64,000 bases of DNA from Fodinibius salipaludis (GTDB taxonomy: Bacteria; Bacteroidota; Rhodothermia; Balneolales; Balneolaceae). Numbering within the stretch: the stretch's first letter is position 1; the number at the start of each line of letters is the position of its first letter. The stretch is taken from positions 528,795-592,794 of the forward strand of contig NZ_NSKE01000001.1 of assembly GCF_002287075.1 (NCBI RefSeq), read 5' to 3'. Made by a program: the position numbers and the translations under genes. Under the pieces are notes generated by a model. The model was not told the DNA's origin. It did no database searches and saw only the letters and a program-made list of their open reading frames with translations. This document shows, piece by piece, positions 1-9,124 of the stretch.

Positions 1-1011
1 ATCACTATTGCCTCCATTGGCGTAGGTCCGATTATTTACTACTATCTCCCAAAAAAAGGTAGAGATATCTCGCATCTTTTCGTTCCCGGAAACCTCGTAA
101 TGACGCGCTGCGCCAATTATTTTGGGGATTTGGGTATTTGCATGTAATCCCTCGAGCTGATCTTGTTTTTTAGCCAACGGATCTTCAATAGCGTAATGTG
201 TAAATCGCTCTGACAGGTTGAGGTATTTCCGGTCATTCGTAATCGCATATAAATCAGCCATTACCTCTTTCATACCACCATGCTCAGTCTGCAACATTTC
301 CTGGAATTGCTCATCAGAAAGATCATTTGCCCACTCAACGGTCCAGTCAGAGAGCTTAATTAGAACATCCAACGCTTGTTGATTTTCGGCATGACGATAG
401 GCATCGCGCAATCCTGCAAAGAGTTTATGCAAATTGTACCACGGAACCCAACTACCGTTGAGCGCAAACGGTTCGGCTTTGATATCACCCGATTGAACTT
501 CATTCAATATTTTTTCTCCATTGGGTACCCCTCCAATATAGTCTGTCGGGTTAGCTTTTTGGACTCGTTCTAATTCATCCACTACATAATTCAATCGATC
601 CCCATAAACCTGACGCCCGGTAGAAGCATATATCATTGACAAGGCCGATAAATAATGACCAAGCGAATGACCATCGAGCCCCTCTCCTATTTCGCCCTGT
701 TTCTCCCAACCGCCATAGCTTTCACCCTTGGGATCCAGCCCAGCTTCTTTCAAATACGGAGCCAATAGCCGGTCAGCCTCAAGTTTTAACAAATATCTTC
801 CATCGAGTTCCATCGCTTTCTTGAAAGGACTATCCAGCAACTGTACATCACCAAGCGAAAAAGTATTCAACTTAACTGGCTCATTACTGTTTTGCCCTTT
901 AGAAACATCAGCACTCACCATAATAATTGCAGCTACAAGTAAAACCCTGAGCCATCGGTACTTTAAAAGCTGATATAAATGAAAATTAAAAAGCATTTCT
1001 TTCCCTACCAT
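1..1011 (-). CDS. Glycoside hydrolase family 127 (beta-L-arabinofuranosidase-like), 3' part cut by window edge
   Basis: An open frame runs from ATG at 1011 to the left edge without a stop (337 residues seen). A second ATG at 996 is also possible. A hydrophobic N-terminal stretch (about residues 15-31) suggests export. Family-typical segments of GH127/DUF1680 follow in order: GHYLSALSMIYAST near 118, LHKLFAGLRDAY near 194, TEHGGMKEV near 242 and LHANTQIPK near 289. The family removes terminal beta-L-arabinofuranose from glycans. The metal-binding Glu/Cys residues known in the family would lie beyond the edge, so activity cannot be judged. It lies 142 nt behind susD on the same strand, which suggests it works on the sugar imported by that pair. 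The exact substrate is inference. Confidence 0.85.
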   Translation of the reverse strand, partial: MVGKEMLFNFHLYQLLKYRWLRVLLVAAIIMVSADVSKGQNSNEPVKLNTFSLGDVQLLDSPFKKAMELDGRYLLKLEADRLLAPYLKEAGLDPKGESYGGWEKQGEIGEGLDGHSLGHYLSALSMIYASTGRQVYGDRLNYVVDELERVQKANPTDYIGGVPNGEKILNEVQSGDIKAEPFALNGSWVPWYNLHKLFAGLRDAYRHAENQQALDVLIKLSDWTVEWANDLSDEQFQEMLQTEHGGMKEVMADLYAITNDRKYLNLSERFTHYAIEDPLAKKQDQLEGLHANTQIPKIIGAARHYEVSGNEKMRDISTFFWEIVVNNRTYANGGNSD

Positions 1012-1046
1012 CTAATTTCGCTCGGCCATTGGTATTTAGTAACACT

Positions 1047-1086
1047 ATCGATGCGATAATCACATAAATTATTTTATCGCATCGAT
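1047..1086. repeat. Perfect 13-bp inverted repeat between susD and GH127 gene
   Basis: ATCGATGCGATAA at 1047-1059 is matched exactly by its reverse complement at 1074-1086, with a 14-nt loop. It lies in the 142-nt gap behind susD and ahead of the GH127 start. No T-run follows on the minus strand, so it is a poor rho-independent terminator. It may be an mRNA processing/stability hairpin or a binding site. Confidence 0.55.
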
Positions 1087-1153
1087 GGTATTACCTTCGG
1101 TTAAAAAACTCTGCCGGAGAATTATATCCCCGACAGAACAGTAATTAATTGAA

Positions 1154-2725
1154 TTAATTGTTAGCAGGATTAGGCTCAAGATTTGGATTCACATCAAGTT
1201 CACGCTGTGGAATCGGCAAATATTCATCCCCGGTATCCCAACTGTCAAATTCCGAATCACGCTGCCGTAGCTCAGGAACCTTATAGCGAGGACTACTTTC
1301 ATCAAACCAACCCCAGCGAATCATGTCGTGGATGCGCTGCCCTTCGATTGCAAATTCGAGTGCTCGTTCATGAACAATCTGTTCCCGCATTTCTTCCTGG
1401 GTATAACCAGAAAATTCTGCAACCCTGTCAGGCAAATTAGCACGGTCGCGAACCCGTTGCATATACTGCGCCGCCGTAGCCTGATCGTTAAGCTCATTTT
1501 GCGCTTCAGCGTACATCAAGTAAATATCAGCAAAACGTAACACTCGGTAATTGATCCCCGACTGTTCTCTTAATTCGGGTTGTGGGAGTCCTTCATTGGT
1601 ATATTTACGAGGATATATTTCATCCTGTCCATAAGGCCAGGGATCACCGTACACTGTTGTTGAGTTTTCAGATGGTTCATAGGATACGATAGTATCAATC
1701 AACCGCGGATCTTTGTTACCACTAACAGTCTGCTCTTTATTAAATTCATCATACAGCCATTGGGTAGGTAAAAAGTCGGAATATCCGTACCCTTCAGCTG
1801 CATAAGTATAGGCTTGGGATGAAACTTGCATCCAATTGCTGTTAGGCTCACAGCAATAATTCATATCTGATCCACCGACCTCGTCAGGACTGGCAAACTG
1901 CACTTCAAACAGTGACTCTTCGTTATTTTCATTATTGACATTAAAATTATGCCGATAATCATCCACGAGGCTATAAATAGCCATTGGACTGTTTCCATCC
2001 ATAAGAAGTTCAAATTCGTCAGCAGCATCTTGCCATTGCTCACGGTACAGATAGGCTTTACCTAACATACCGGTTGCAGCACCAGCGGTAGCTCTCCCTA
2101 CTTGCCCTTGATCAGGACCATCCACGTTTTCATATGATACAGGAAGACGATCTTTGGCAGCACTAAAGTCATCAATGATTTGTTGCCACAAATCTTCTTC
2201 GGATGCGGTTGGTTCATTAAACTCTTCCGGTTCCGGAAGCGCATCGGAGATTGGCACTCTATGGAAATTATTGGCCAGATTAAAGTAAGCCAATCCTCTC
2301 AAAAAGTGAGCCTGTCCAATTACCCGCTCTTTCAATGCTTCATCAATTTCCATTTCCGGCACATATTCCAAAACTTGATTGGTCCGGTATATAAGAACAT
2401 AATGTTCACGCCAGACCCACTCAACAGGACCCGACGTTGCCGGAACGTTAAAAGCAGCTGTCTGCCACAAATCGGGCCAGGGTGTATCGGCCTTGAAGCC
2501 GTCACTCCGTCCGTCTGTTAAAGCCGGTATCATACGCATATACGTACCGTCCATAATCAAACCGTTATACATGGCATAACTGGCTCTTACCGCATCAGAT
2601 TCTGTTTCCCAGAATGTTTCAGCAGTGGGCTCATTGGGATTAGTTAAATCCAACTGATCATCGCAACCCATAAACATCACAAGTGCAATTGTTATAAATA
2701 TTAGTTTCTTCATGGTCTTAGTCAT
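1154..2725 (-). CDS. RagB/SusD family nutrient-binding outer-membrane lipoprotein
   Basis: 523 residues, the normal SusD length. A lipoprotein signal peptide is clear: hydrophobic core followed by VMFMGC, with the lipidated Cys at residue 21, so the mature protein should sit on the outer membrane surface. The N-terminal DLTNPNEPTAETFWETE and the C-terminal IRWGWFD and EYLPIPQRELDVNPNL segments are typical of SusD proteins (TPR-like fold, glycan binding). Met5 is an alternative start. It follows susC by 42 nt on the same strand and acts with it as the lid of the transporter. The ligand cannot be read from sequence; the neighbouring GH127 gene points to an arabinose-containing glycan. Confidence 0.95.
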   Translation of the reverse strand: MTKTMKKLIFITIALVMFMGCDDQLDLTNPNEPTAETFWETESDAVRASYAMYNGLIMDGTYMRMIPALTDGRSDGFKADTPWPDLWQTAAFNVPATSGPVEWVWREHYVLIYRTNQVLEYVPEMEIDEALKERVIGQAHFLRGLAYFNLANNFHRVPISDALPEPEEFNEPTASEEDLWQQIIDDFSAAKDRLPVSYENVDGPDQGQVGRATAGAATGMLGKAYLYREQWQDAADEFELLMDGNSPMAIYSLVDDYRHNFNVNNENNEESLFEVQFASPDEVGGSDMNYCCEPNSNWMQVSSQAYTYAAEGYGYSDFLPTQWLYDEFNKEQTVSGNKDPRLIDTIVSYEPSENSTTVYGDPWPYGQDEIYPRKYTNEGLPQPELREQSGINYRVLRFADIYLMYAEAQNELNDQATAAQYMQRVRDRANLPDRVAEFSGYTQEEMREQIVHERALEFAIEGQRIHDMIRWGWFDESSPRYKVPELRQRDSEFDSWDTGDEYLPIPQRELDVNPNLEPNPANN

Positions 2726-2767
2726 TAAATTTGATATTTGACAATAAAAATCAGTGTGGTTTTAGAA

Positions 2768-5700
2768 TTAGAATCCAATATCGACACCTACGGTTAATGT
2801 TCTTGGCACTGGATAGGATCCATTGTTATAGCCAGGCTCAAACACACCGGATGTAAAATCAGGATTGTATCCTTTATAAGCCGTGAATGTGTACACGTTT
2901 TGTGCATTTACATAAATCCGGGCATTCCTGATCGACAAATAATCTATCAGGTTCTCTGGGAGGGTATATCCTAATTGCAAGGTATTTATCCGAAGATGAG
3001 TACCATCTTGCAACCATCCTGCACGATCAGAATTTCGGTTGTTATTATTCGGATCACCCACAATTCTACGTGGAACATCCGTATTGGTATTTTCCGGTGT
3101 CCACCGATCTAACATATCAGTGTGATAGTTCATGTAGTCGCTGGTAGCCATAAGTGTCCGATACATGCGGCTGTGGATCAGATAGTCCCCCATACCCGAG
3201 GCAAATATGGTGAAGTCGAAGTTTTTGTATTCCCCGGCAAAGTTCAGCCCATAGTTGATACTCGGTAATCCACTTCCAAGATAGGTTCTGTCCTCATCAT
3301 TAATTATCCCATCATCGTTTAGATCTTTGAATCTAAGATCTCCTGGAGCGGTTCCTGCATTTTGGAAAGCATGATCATCAATCTCATCCTGAGATTGGAA
3401 AATGCCATCTGCTACATATCCATAATGGCGTCCTACCTCACCGCCCACTTCGGTACGTGTTCCGACCCCACTAATGGGTTCGTCATTCCCCCCGAGTGCC
3501 AATACTTCATTTCTGAGGGTACTTAGGTTCGCCGTAATTTCAAAGGTAAAATCTCCACGGCTCTTGCGGTAGGTTGCGGAAAATTCCAACCCTGTATTTT
3601 GAAGCTCACCGGCATTCACAGTCGGGTCGTTATTAGCTCCTACTGATAAAGGAATGGGTACACCCACTAAAATATCGGAAGTTACACTTTCATAGTATTC
3701 AGCAGAAAAGTCAATTGTTCTATCCAAGAAAGAAGCATCAACACCTATATTTTTGGTTGTCTTCGTTTCCCATTTAATACCGGAGTCAGTAATTTGAGTT
3801 TGAATACTTCCAATAACCTTAGACCCATCAAAGTTATACACAACACCAGGATTTACCGTGCTGGAATACAAGTAATCGTCAATATTCTGATTACCTAACT
3901 TTCCATAACTTGCACGCAACTTGAGTTCAGAAATGAAGTCAGGCAAAGGAATAAACTCTTCGTTATGTAAATTCCATCCTACAGAAGCAGACGGAAAGTT
4001 ACCGTACCTGTTTTCGGGTGCAAATCGAGATGATCCATCCCGACGAATGGTCGCTGTTAATAGGTACCGGTCATCATAATTATAGTTCAGGCGACTGAAA
4101 TATGAGGCCAGGGCATTTTCATACTCTTCTCCAGATGCTGTTTTGTTTGAGCCGTTATCAAGCACGGGAAAGTATGGTTGTCCATAAGCCTCCGAATATC
4201 CATTTCGCAATACGGATGATCCCTTTTGATAGGTCTGTCCGATAAGAGCGGTTACATCATGGCGATCAGCAAAAACCTTTTCATAAGTTAATGTATTCTC
4301 AACAACGGCCGTTGTATAAATATCCTGACCATCATTAAGGCGGGCACTCGTATTGTTAAAGAAGAAACCCATTTCAAATTCAGGAACCCAGTTAAAGTTA
4401 CGAACATTCGTACGGTCGTAACTTACATTTAACTTATAAGTCAATGCCTGGTCATCCTGATCCAGGATGTTAGCTTGCGCGTATCCTGATGCAAATGAAC
4501 GATCAACATTGGTAACTCCTTCAAGCAATTGGTTTGTACAAGGCACATTCAACACAATTACATTGTGAACATCTGATTTTGTACCAGCACATCCACCGAT
4601 ATTAGATTCGTCGTATACTTTAAGCGTAGGTACAGCGATATTCAAATCTACAATCATCGGAGGACGCCCACCCGTAAGCACATTGGTATTGTAATTCAAT
4701 GCTTTTTCATCGGTATGGGTGTAATAAAAATTCTGGCCGAATTCGAATATCCCTTTTTCCATGGTTGTATTAAGCCGAGCCGAATACCGCTTATAATCGG
4801 GACCGTGGCCAACTAATGTTCCCCGATCATCCACATAATCAAGCGAAACATTATAAGTGGTATAATCTCCACCGCCAGAAAATTTAAGGGTATGATTCAT
4901 CCGTTGACCAGTTTTTAGCCCCTCCTCTTGCCAATCTGTATTTACATCATCAACAAAATTTGGATGATTGGGGTCGTTGCCAGGATTTAACGTTTCTCCA
5001 GCATTAATTTGGCCTTCGTTGCTTAACATCTGATAATTCTCTCTCTCCGTAACGGGAATATCCTGCCAAATCTCACTTACCCCGAATGTACCACTATAAT
5101 TTACCTGCAGAGGCGTGTCTTTTGTTCCTGTTTCTGTGGTAATCAGTACAACACCGTTAGCAGCACGAGAACCATAAATAGCAGCAGCAGATGCATCCTT
5201 CAATACCTCTATTGAGGCAATATTATTAGGATTAAAATCTCGTATACTCGTCCCAACCGGAACACCATCAATAACATAAAGGGGTTGGCTGTTTCCAAAA
5301 GTACCCACTCCACGAATTTGAATATTAGGCGCTGCTCCGGGTTCTCCGTCAGATTTTACCTGTAAACCGGGTACCCTCCCACGCAGCACCCCAGACGGAT
5401 CTGTAGTACTATACTTTTCAATTTCTTCTGAACTCACCTGAGAAATGGAACCGGTTACATCTTCGCGTTGTTGAGTTCCATAACCCACCACTACAAGATC
5501 TTCACCAACAAAAGCCTTGGCTTGTAAAGAAACATTTATTTCCGAGCGTCCCTGTATCGGCACTTCTTGTGACTCATATCCAACATATGAAAAAACCAGT
5601 GTATCGGTAGAGGATTCAACTGGTAATTCATACTGTCCGTTAGTATCTGATGTAGTACCTCGAGTGGTCCCCTTCACAAGTATATTTACTGCCGGAAGTG

Positions 5701-5824
5701 GCTCCGAAGTGCTTGCATCTATCACCATCCCTGAAACTTCATGCTGAGCTAAAGTATCCACCGAAAAAAAGACGATAAATACTGCCAACATTGACACAAT
5801 TTTAATATGTAAATGTGATTTCAT
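2768..5824 (-). CDS. SusC/RagA family TonB-dependent outer-membrane transporter
   Basis: 1018 residues. A signal peptide occupies about residues 1-27 (ending DTLAQ). A carboxypeptidase-regulatory-like domain follows (about 28-110, GMVIDASTSEPLPAVNILVKG), then the plug domain (LVVVGYGTQQREDVTGS near 112; QPLYVIDGVPVG and IEVLKDASAAAIYGSRAANG), then a long beta-barrel ending in a C-terminal Phe. It imports a ligand, normally an oligosaccharide, into the periplasm using TonB energy, paired with SusD downstream. It is the first gene of the minus-strand locus, with a 569-nt noncoding stretch upstream. No dedicated regulator (SusR, HTCS, sigma/anti-sigma) is visible in the window. Confidence 0.96.
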   Translation of the reverse strand: MKSHLHIKIVSMLAVFIVFFSVDTLAQHEVSGMVIDASTSEPLPAVNILVKGTTRGTTSDTNGQYELPVESSTDTLVFSYVGYESQEVPIQGRSEINVSLQAKAFVGEDLVVVGYGTQQREDVTGSISQVSSEEIEKYSTTDPSGVLRGRVPGLQVKSDGEPGAAPNIQIRGVGTFGNSQPLYVIDGVPVGTSIRDFNPNNIASIEVLKDASAAAIYGSRAANGVVLITTETGTKDTPLQVNYSGTFGVSEIWQDIPVTERENYQMLSNEGQINAGETLNPGNDPNHPNFVDDVNTDWQEEGLKTGQRMNHTLKFSGGGDYTTYNVSLDYVDDRGTLVGHGPDYKRYSARLNTTMEKGIFEFGQNFYYTHTDEKALNYNTNVLTGGRPPMIVDLNIAVPTLKVYDESNIGGCAGTKSDVHNVIVLNVPCTNQLLEGVTNVDRSFASGYAQANILDQDDQALTYKLNVSYDRTNVRNFNWVPEFEMGFFFNNTSARLNDGQDIYTTAVVENTLTYEKVFADRHDVTALIGQTYQKGSSVLRNGYSEAYGQPYFPVLDNGSNKTASGEEYENALASYFSRLNYNYDDRYLLTATIRRDGSSRFAPENRYGNFPSASVGWNLHNEEFIPLPDFISELKLRASYGKLGNQNIDDYLYSSTVNPGVVYNFDGSKVIGSIQTQITDSGIKWETKTTKNIGVDASFLDRTIDFSAEYYESVTSDILVGVPIPLSVGANNDPTVNAGELQNTGLEFSATYRKSRGDFTFEITANLSTLRNEVLALGGNDEPISGVGTRTEVGGEVGRHYGYVADGIFQSQDEIDDHAFQNAGTAPGDLRFKDLNDDGIINDEDRTYLGSGLPSINYGLNFAGEYKNFDFTIFASGMGDYLIHSRMYRTLMATSDYMNYHTDMLDRWTPENTNTDVPRRIVGDPNNNNRNSDRAGWLQDGTHLRINTLQLGYTLPENLIDYLSIRNARIYVNAQNVYTFTAYKGYNPDFTSGVFEPGYNNGSYPVPRTLTVGVDIGF

Positions 5825-6393
5825 AAATCCCTAATTTGGTTAACATGATAGCGTTAAAAACTGGCCTTACTTCTTAGGTCAGACCAAGAATGTTACGAAG
5901 TGTATTTTATACACTTTATATCACCACTCCTATTTTTAACTATTCTCAGAATTAGATGCAACCAAACAGATAAATCTAAAAATAAAGAATGTTTTAAGTG
6001 TAAAATTTACAATTATTATAGCTTTTCGATAATCTTATTATTGAATAATATATTACCTAAGAACGTGTAAGAGGACTTTTTTTATAAGAATTGCACAAAA
6101 ATTAGAACCGCAGTACATGCCGGTTGGTCCTATCTATAATAATGGAACTACAAAAAAATTTTGGGCTATTTAGGTTAAATCTGTTCTTAATTTATTCTTA
6201 ACACTGTGTTAATCTTTTTTTAATTAATCTGTCAGATCTTCAAATTTCAGCATTTTATCATGCTGATTTTCTTCACTAAAAATAGTTGAAGTAATGATAG
6301 TCTGATCTGTCTCATTGATTGCATTTTTACTATCACAGGTTAAGTGTCTTAGACCATTCATTTTCCTAAATTGAAGGGCTTAGATCAGAGCTA
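5825..6393. other. Noncoding stretch upstream of susC
   Basis: 569 AT-rich bases between the susC start and a decayed gene on the other strand. I see no supported gene. It holds the dyad at 5898-5916 described separately and a small TCAGCA/TGCTGA hairpin at 6247-6266 followed by four T on the plus strand. It presumably carries the susC promoter and 5' leader. Confidence 0.6.
5898..5916. promoter_or_regulatory. Candidate operator dyad upstream of susC
   Basis: AAGTGTA at 5898-5904 and TACACTT at 5910-5916 form a perfect 7-bp dyad with a 5-nt spacer, 74-92 nt upstream of the susC start. The position suits a transcription factor site. The factor is unknown and the call rests on symmetry and place only. 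Confidence 0.35.
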
Positions 6394-6865
6394 ATTATTG
6401 GAGTGATGGGGCCCGGCGATGGAGCAACAAAACAAGATACTGAAAATGCTTATAAGCTTGATCGGCTAATTACAGAACAAAACTGGGTCTTACTTACCGG
6501 CGGGCGAAACGTAGGTGCATTAGACACCCTTTCAAGAAGTGCTAAAAAATTGGACGGTTAATTATCGGCATCCTCCCTCTCGAAAACAAAAACGGGATGT
6601 CTTAATTTATAGATATACCTATTTATATCAGGATGAGAGGCACACAAAATCATATCAACATTGCTTTCATCTGATGTGGTCGTCACACGCGGCACAGGTG
6701 CCGGAACTACCTCAGAAATGATACTGGCTCTAAAAGCTAATAACCCATAGTTCTAATTAATACATTAAAAAAATCTGAAAAAACTTTTGGATGTGCTGCC
6801 TATCCTAAACCCAATTCACGCCTTTTCCACAAGATGCTATTGACCTTATTCGTCCAGTTATTTAG
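6394..6865 (+). pseudogene. Decayed LOG/TIGR00725-family (DprA/lysine-decarboxylase-like fold) gene
   Basis: Pieces of one protein are spread over shifting frames. Frame 1 gives IIGVMGPGDGAT then WVLLTGGRNVGALDTLSR (6394-6558) and stops at 6559-6561. The next frame gives LIIGILPLEN (6558 on). A third stretch gives IISTLLSSDVVVTRGTGAG and TSEMILALKANNP, ending in TAG at 6748-6750. The last frame gives PQDAIDLIRP and stops at 6863-6865. The order matches the nucleotide-binding fold of the TIGR00725 family from N- to C-terminus, with the usual GGRN and GGGxGT-like loops, but at least three frameshifts and several stops. No start codon is convincing. A dead relic is the only reasonable reading. 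Confidence 0.85.
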
Positions 6866-6899
6866 ATGATTATCCTTCCAAGTTTGACAAAATCAATAA

Positions 6900-6919
6900 T
6901 ACTATTATATTAGTACTAA
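6900..6919. promoter_or_regulatory. Candidate BlaI-type operator over promoter
   Basis: TACTA at 6900-6904 and TAGTA at 6911-6915 form an inverted repeat with a 6-nt spacer, overlapped by the perfect palindrome TTAGTACTAA at 6910-6919. A TTGACA at 6884-6889 lies 16 nt before TATATT at 6906-6911, so the dyads cover a plausible -10 element, 45-64 nt ahead of the blaI-like start. BlaI/MecI repressors bind such short dyads in their own promoters, so autoregulation is likely. The sequence differs from the Staphylococcus consensus. Confidence 0.5.
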
Positions 6920-6963
6920 CTGATTAAGACTAAAAGGATAATATCTAAATAAATCTATCTACC

Positions 6964-7347
6964 ATGAAAAAGTCACTCACATCTTTGGGCGAAACAGAAA
7001 TGGAAGTGCTTAATCATGTTTGGGACATGGGTGAAGCTACGGTAAAACAGGTACGTAAACGGATTTTAGAAGACCGGGAAGTAGCGTATACCACCATTAT
7101 GACCGTCATGAAAAACCTGGCCGACAAAGATCTGCTTAAATATCGTAAAGACGGCGTAACCTATGTCTACAGTCCTGCGCAAAAACCGGAATCCGTGCGC
7201 TCTAACATTATCACCAATTTAATGAAAAAGGCTTTTAAAGGTTCTCCCAAAGAATTGGTGCAGGCCCTGGTTAACAGTGATGATTTAACGTCGGAGGACC
7301 TTAATGAAATTAAATCTATGATTGATAATATGGAGGATAATCAATAA
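6964..7347 (+). CDS. BlaI/MecI/CopY family transcriptional repressor
   Basis: 127 residues, the normal length. The N-terminal winged helix (about residues 5-75: LTSLGETEMEVLNHVWDM, then AYTTIMTVMKNLADKDLL) is the family signature, and the C-terminal helices provide dimerization. These repressors sit on dyad operators and are removed by cleavage triggered by a BlaR1/M56 partner. That partner begins in the last base of this gene's stop codon (TAATG), so the two are translationally coupled. No beta-lactamase is adjacent, so the regulon is unknown. Confidence 0.93.
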   Translation: MKKSLTSLGETEMEVLNHVWDMGEATVKQVRKRILEDREVAYTTIMTVMKNLADKDLLKYRKDGVTYVYSPAQKPESVRSNIITNLMKKAFKGSPKELVQALVNSDDLTSEDLNEIKSMIDNMEDNQ

Positions 7348-8993
7348 TGGAATTCGTAAACCTATTTCAATCATTTGGCGATCAATTGATCGAGTATTTA
7401 TGGCTCCCGGTCATTATCTGGACACTGGTAGCTGCACCCGTCGCATGGGCATTATCCAAATATGAATTGCGCAATGCTATCTACCATTACCACATTCGAA
7501 CCGCTCTTCTGCTGGTTCTTCCCCTGGGTCTTTTGGGAACATACCTCACAGACAAAATAAACAGCAGTACAGAATCGGTTGTGGCAGGAATATCCATCAT
7601 AATACAAAATCCAATACCAGTTTCAGCCTCAAGCTCTGATCCGTCTATACTAAATGCAATAATGACCCCTCAATTTTTGACCGGTGCTATCAGCCTGATA
7701 CTTCTTCTTGGTGCTGTATTACTATTGCTAAAGCTAATGTTTGATTTTGCCCAACTCCGGGCAACAGGGAATAAGCTAAACTTTAGCCCCCTTTCGAATG
7801 AAAAAGAGCTGTTAAACACTCTACCGGGCAGCAGTGACCAATATAAAAATACGCAAATTGCATATTCCGAAGATACTGCTATCCCCTACACCTTCGGTTG
7901 GCTAAATACCAAAATCGTATTACCAACTGATTTGAAACGGAACCCTGAATCACTTGCTATGGCCGTTCAGCACGAGCTGGTTCATATTAAGAATCACGAC
8001 TTTTTACTTAACAGTTTATTAGTATCAATAAAAAGTCTTTTCTGGTTCCATCCACTGGTTTACTATCTCCATTCATCGCGTGAAGAATACCGCGAAATTT
8101 TATGCGACAGCCAAGTTTTAGCTACCAATCAGTTTTCAAAGAAAAAATATGCTTCCCTGCTTTTTGAGCTTGCAAAGCGAGATTGCCATCAACGATTAGC
8201 TTTATCTATGGCCGTTAATAAATCGTCATTAAAAAAACGTATCCAAATTATGTCTAACCAAAACCTCACCACTATGAATTTTCGATCCAGCTTTTTAATC
8301 ACATTATTTGCTGCCGCTCTTTTAACTGTCACTATTTCCTGTACGGATATGGCTGACGATAACATTACAAAAAGTGATGTAGAAAAAACACAGGCACAAA
8401 TGAGTAACAATTCTTCTGATAACTTCCCTTTATATGTTATCAACGGAGAAGAGTGGGATAGAACGGAAGAAAACAAAAACAAGTTAACTCGCCTTAAGCC
8501 AAAGTATATAAAATCTGTTGATGTACTGAAGGGAGAAAAAGCAACAAACAAATATGGTGACAAAGGCAAGAACGGTGTTATTCAAATGAACGTAAATAAT
8601 CCGGATAAAGCCTTTACTGATCTTAAGGATGAGGCTCTATCGCCGCCTCCTCCACCATCAAAGGCAAATGACGGAAATTATTACGTTGCTGTGGAAGACA
8701 TGCCGGAATTGGTCGGTGGACTAAGCTCATTACAAAAAATGATCAATTATCCCGAAGAGGCAAGCGAAGCGGGAGCCGAAGGACGTGTAATCGTACAATT
8801 CATCATTGACAAAGACGGCAATGTTGAAAATCCAACAATCATTAAGGGGGTTCATGAAAGCTTAGATCAAGAGGCATTGCGTGTTGTCAAACAGGCAGAT
8901 TTTACCCCCGGCAAAGTTAAAGGCGAACCGGTTCGAGTTCAGTACTCATTACCTATCAGCTTTCAACTTTCAACAGATGATGAGGAATCATAA
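7347..8993 (+). CDS. BlaR1-type M56 membrane metallopeptidase with plug-like and TonB C-terminal domains
   Basis: 548 residues. The N-terminal part is membrane-embedded (helices near 15-40, 50-70, 110-130), with the M56 zinc site HELVH at residues 209-213 and a following helix around 295-330. The middle carries a segment resembling a TonB-receptor plug (PLYVINGEEW near 355, VDVLKGEKATNKYG, GVIQMNV). The C-terminus (about 455-545) is an energy-transducer TonB-like domain (NYPEEASEAGAEGRVIVQF, FTPGKVKGEPV). The family senses a signal and destroys the BlaI repressor encoded just upstream. The penicillin-binding sensor of true BlaR1 is absent, so the signal is not a beta-lactam by this route. Confidence 0.88.
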   Translation: MEFVNLFQSFGDQLIEYLWLPVIIWTLVAAPVAWALSKYELRNAIYHYHIRTALLLVLPLGLLGTYLTDKINSSTESVVAGISIIIQNPIPVSASSSDPSILNAIMTPQFLTGAISLILLLGAVLLLLKLMFDFAQLRATGNKLNFSPLSNEKELLNTLPGSSDQYKNTQIAYSEDTAIPYTFGWLNTKIVLPTDLKRNPESLAMAVQHELVHIKNHDFLLNSLLVSIKSLFWFHPLVYYLHSSREEYREILCDSQVLATNQFSKKKYASLLFELAKRDCHQRLALSMAVNKSSLKKRIQIMSNQNLTTMNFRSSFLITLFAAALLTVTISCTDMADDNITKSDVEKTQAQMSNNSSDNFPLYVINGEEWDRTEENKNKLTRLKPKYIKSVDVLKGEKATNKYGDKGKNGVIQMNVNNPDKAFTDLKDEALSPPPPPSKANDGNYYVAVEDMPELVGGLSSLQKMINYPEEASEAGAEGRVIVQFIIDKDGNVENPTIIKGVHESLDQEALRVVKQADFTPGKVKGEPVRVQYSLPISFQLSTDDEES

Positions 8994-9040
8994 CCCAACA
9001 TTTTCACAGATGTAAAAAGATTACATTTTTCTGATCGATT

Positions 9041-9077
9041 AAAAGCGGGACTTCATAGGTTCCGCTTTTTTTATTTT
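9041..9077 (+). terminator. Rho-independent terminator behind the M56 gene
   Basis: AAAAGCGG at 9041-9048 pairs with CCGCTTTT at 9062-9069 and is followed by a T-rich tract to 9077. It lies about 50 nt behind the M56 stop and separates the blaI operon from the next gene. Confidence 0.8.
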
Positions 9078-9124
9078 ATTAAGGGTGGTTAAAAGAAGGA
9101 TTACATTAATAACATAATCTGTTT

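Noticed and set aside
6539..6721. Small open frame inside the decayed LOG-like gene
   Set aside because: It runs in a frame that does not give the family sequence over most of its length; it is a by-product of the frameshifted relic.
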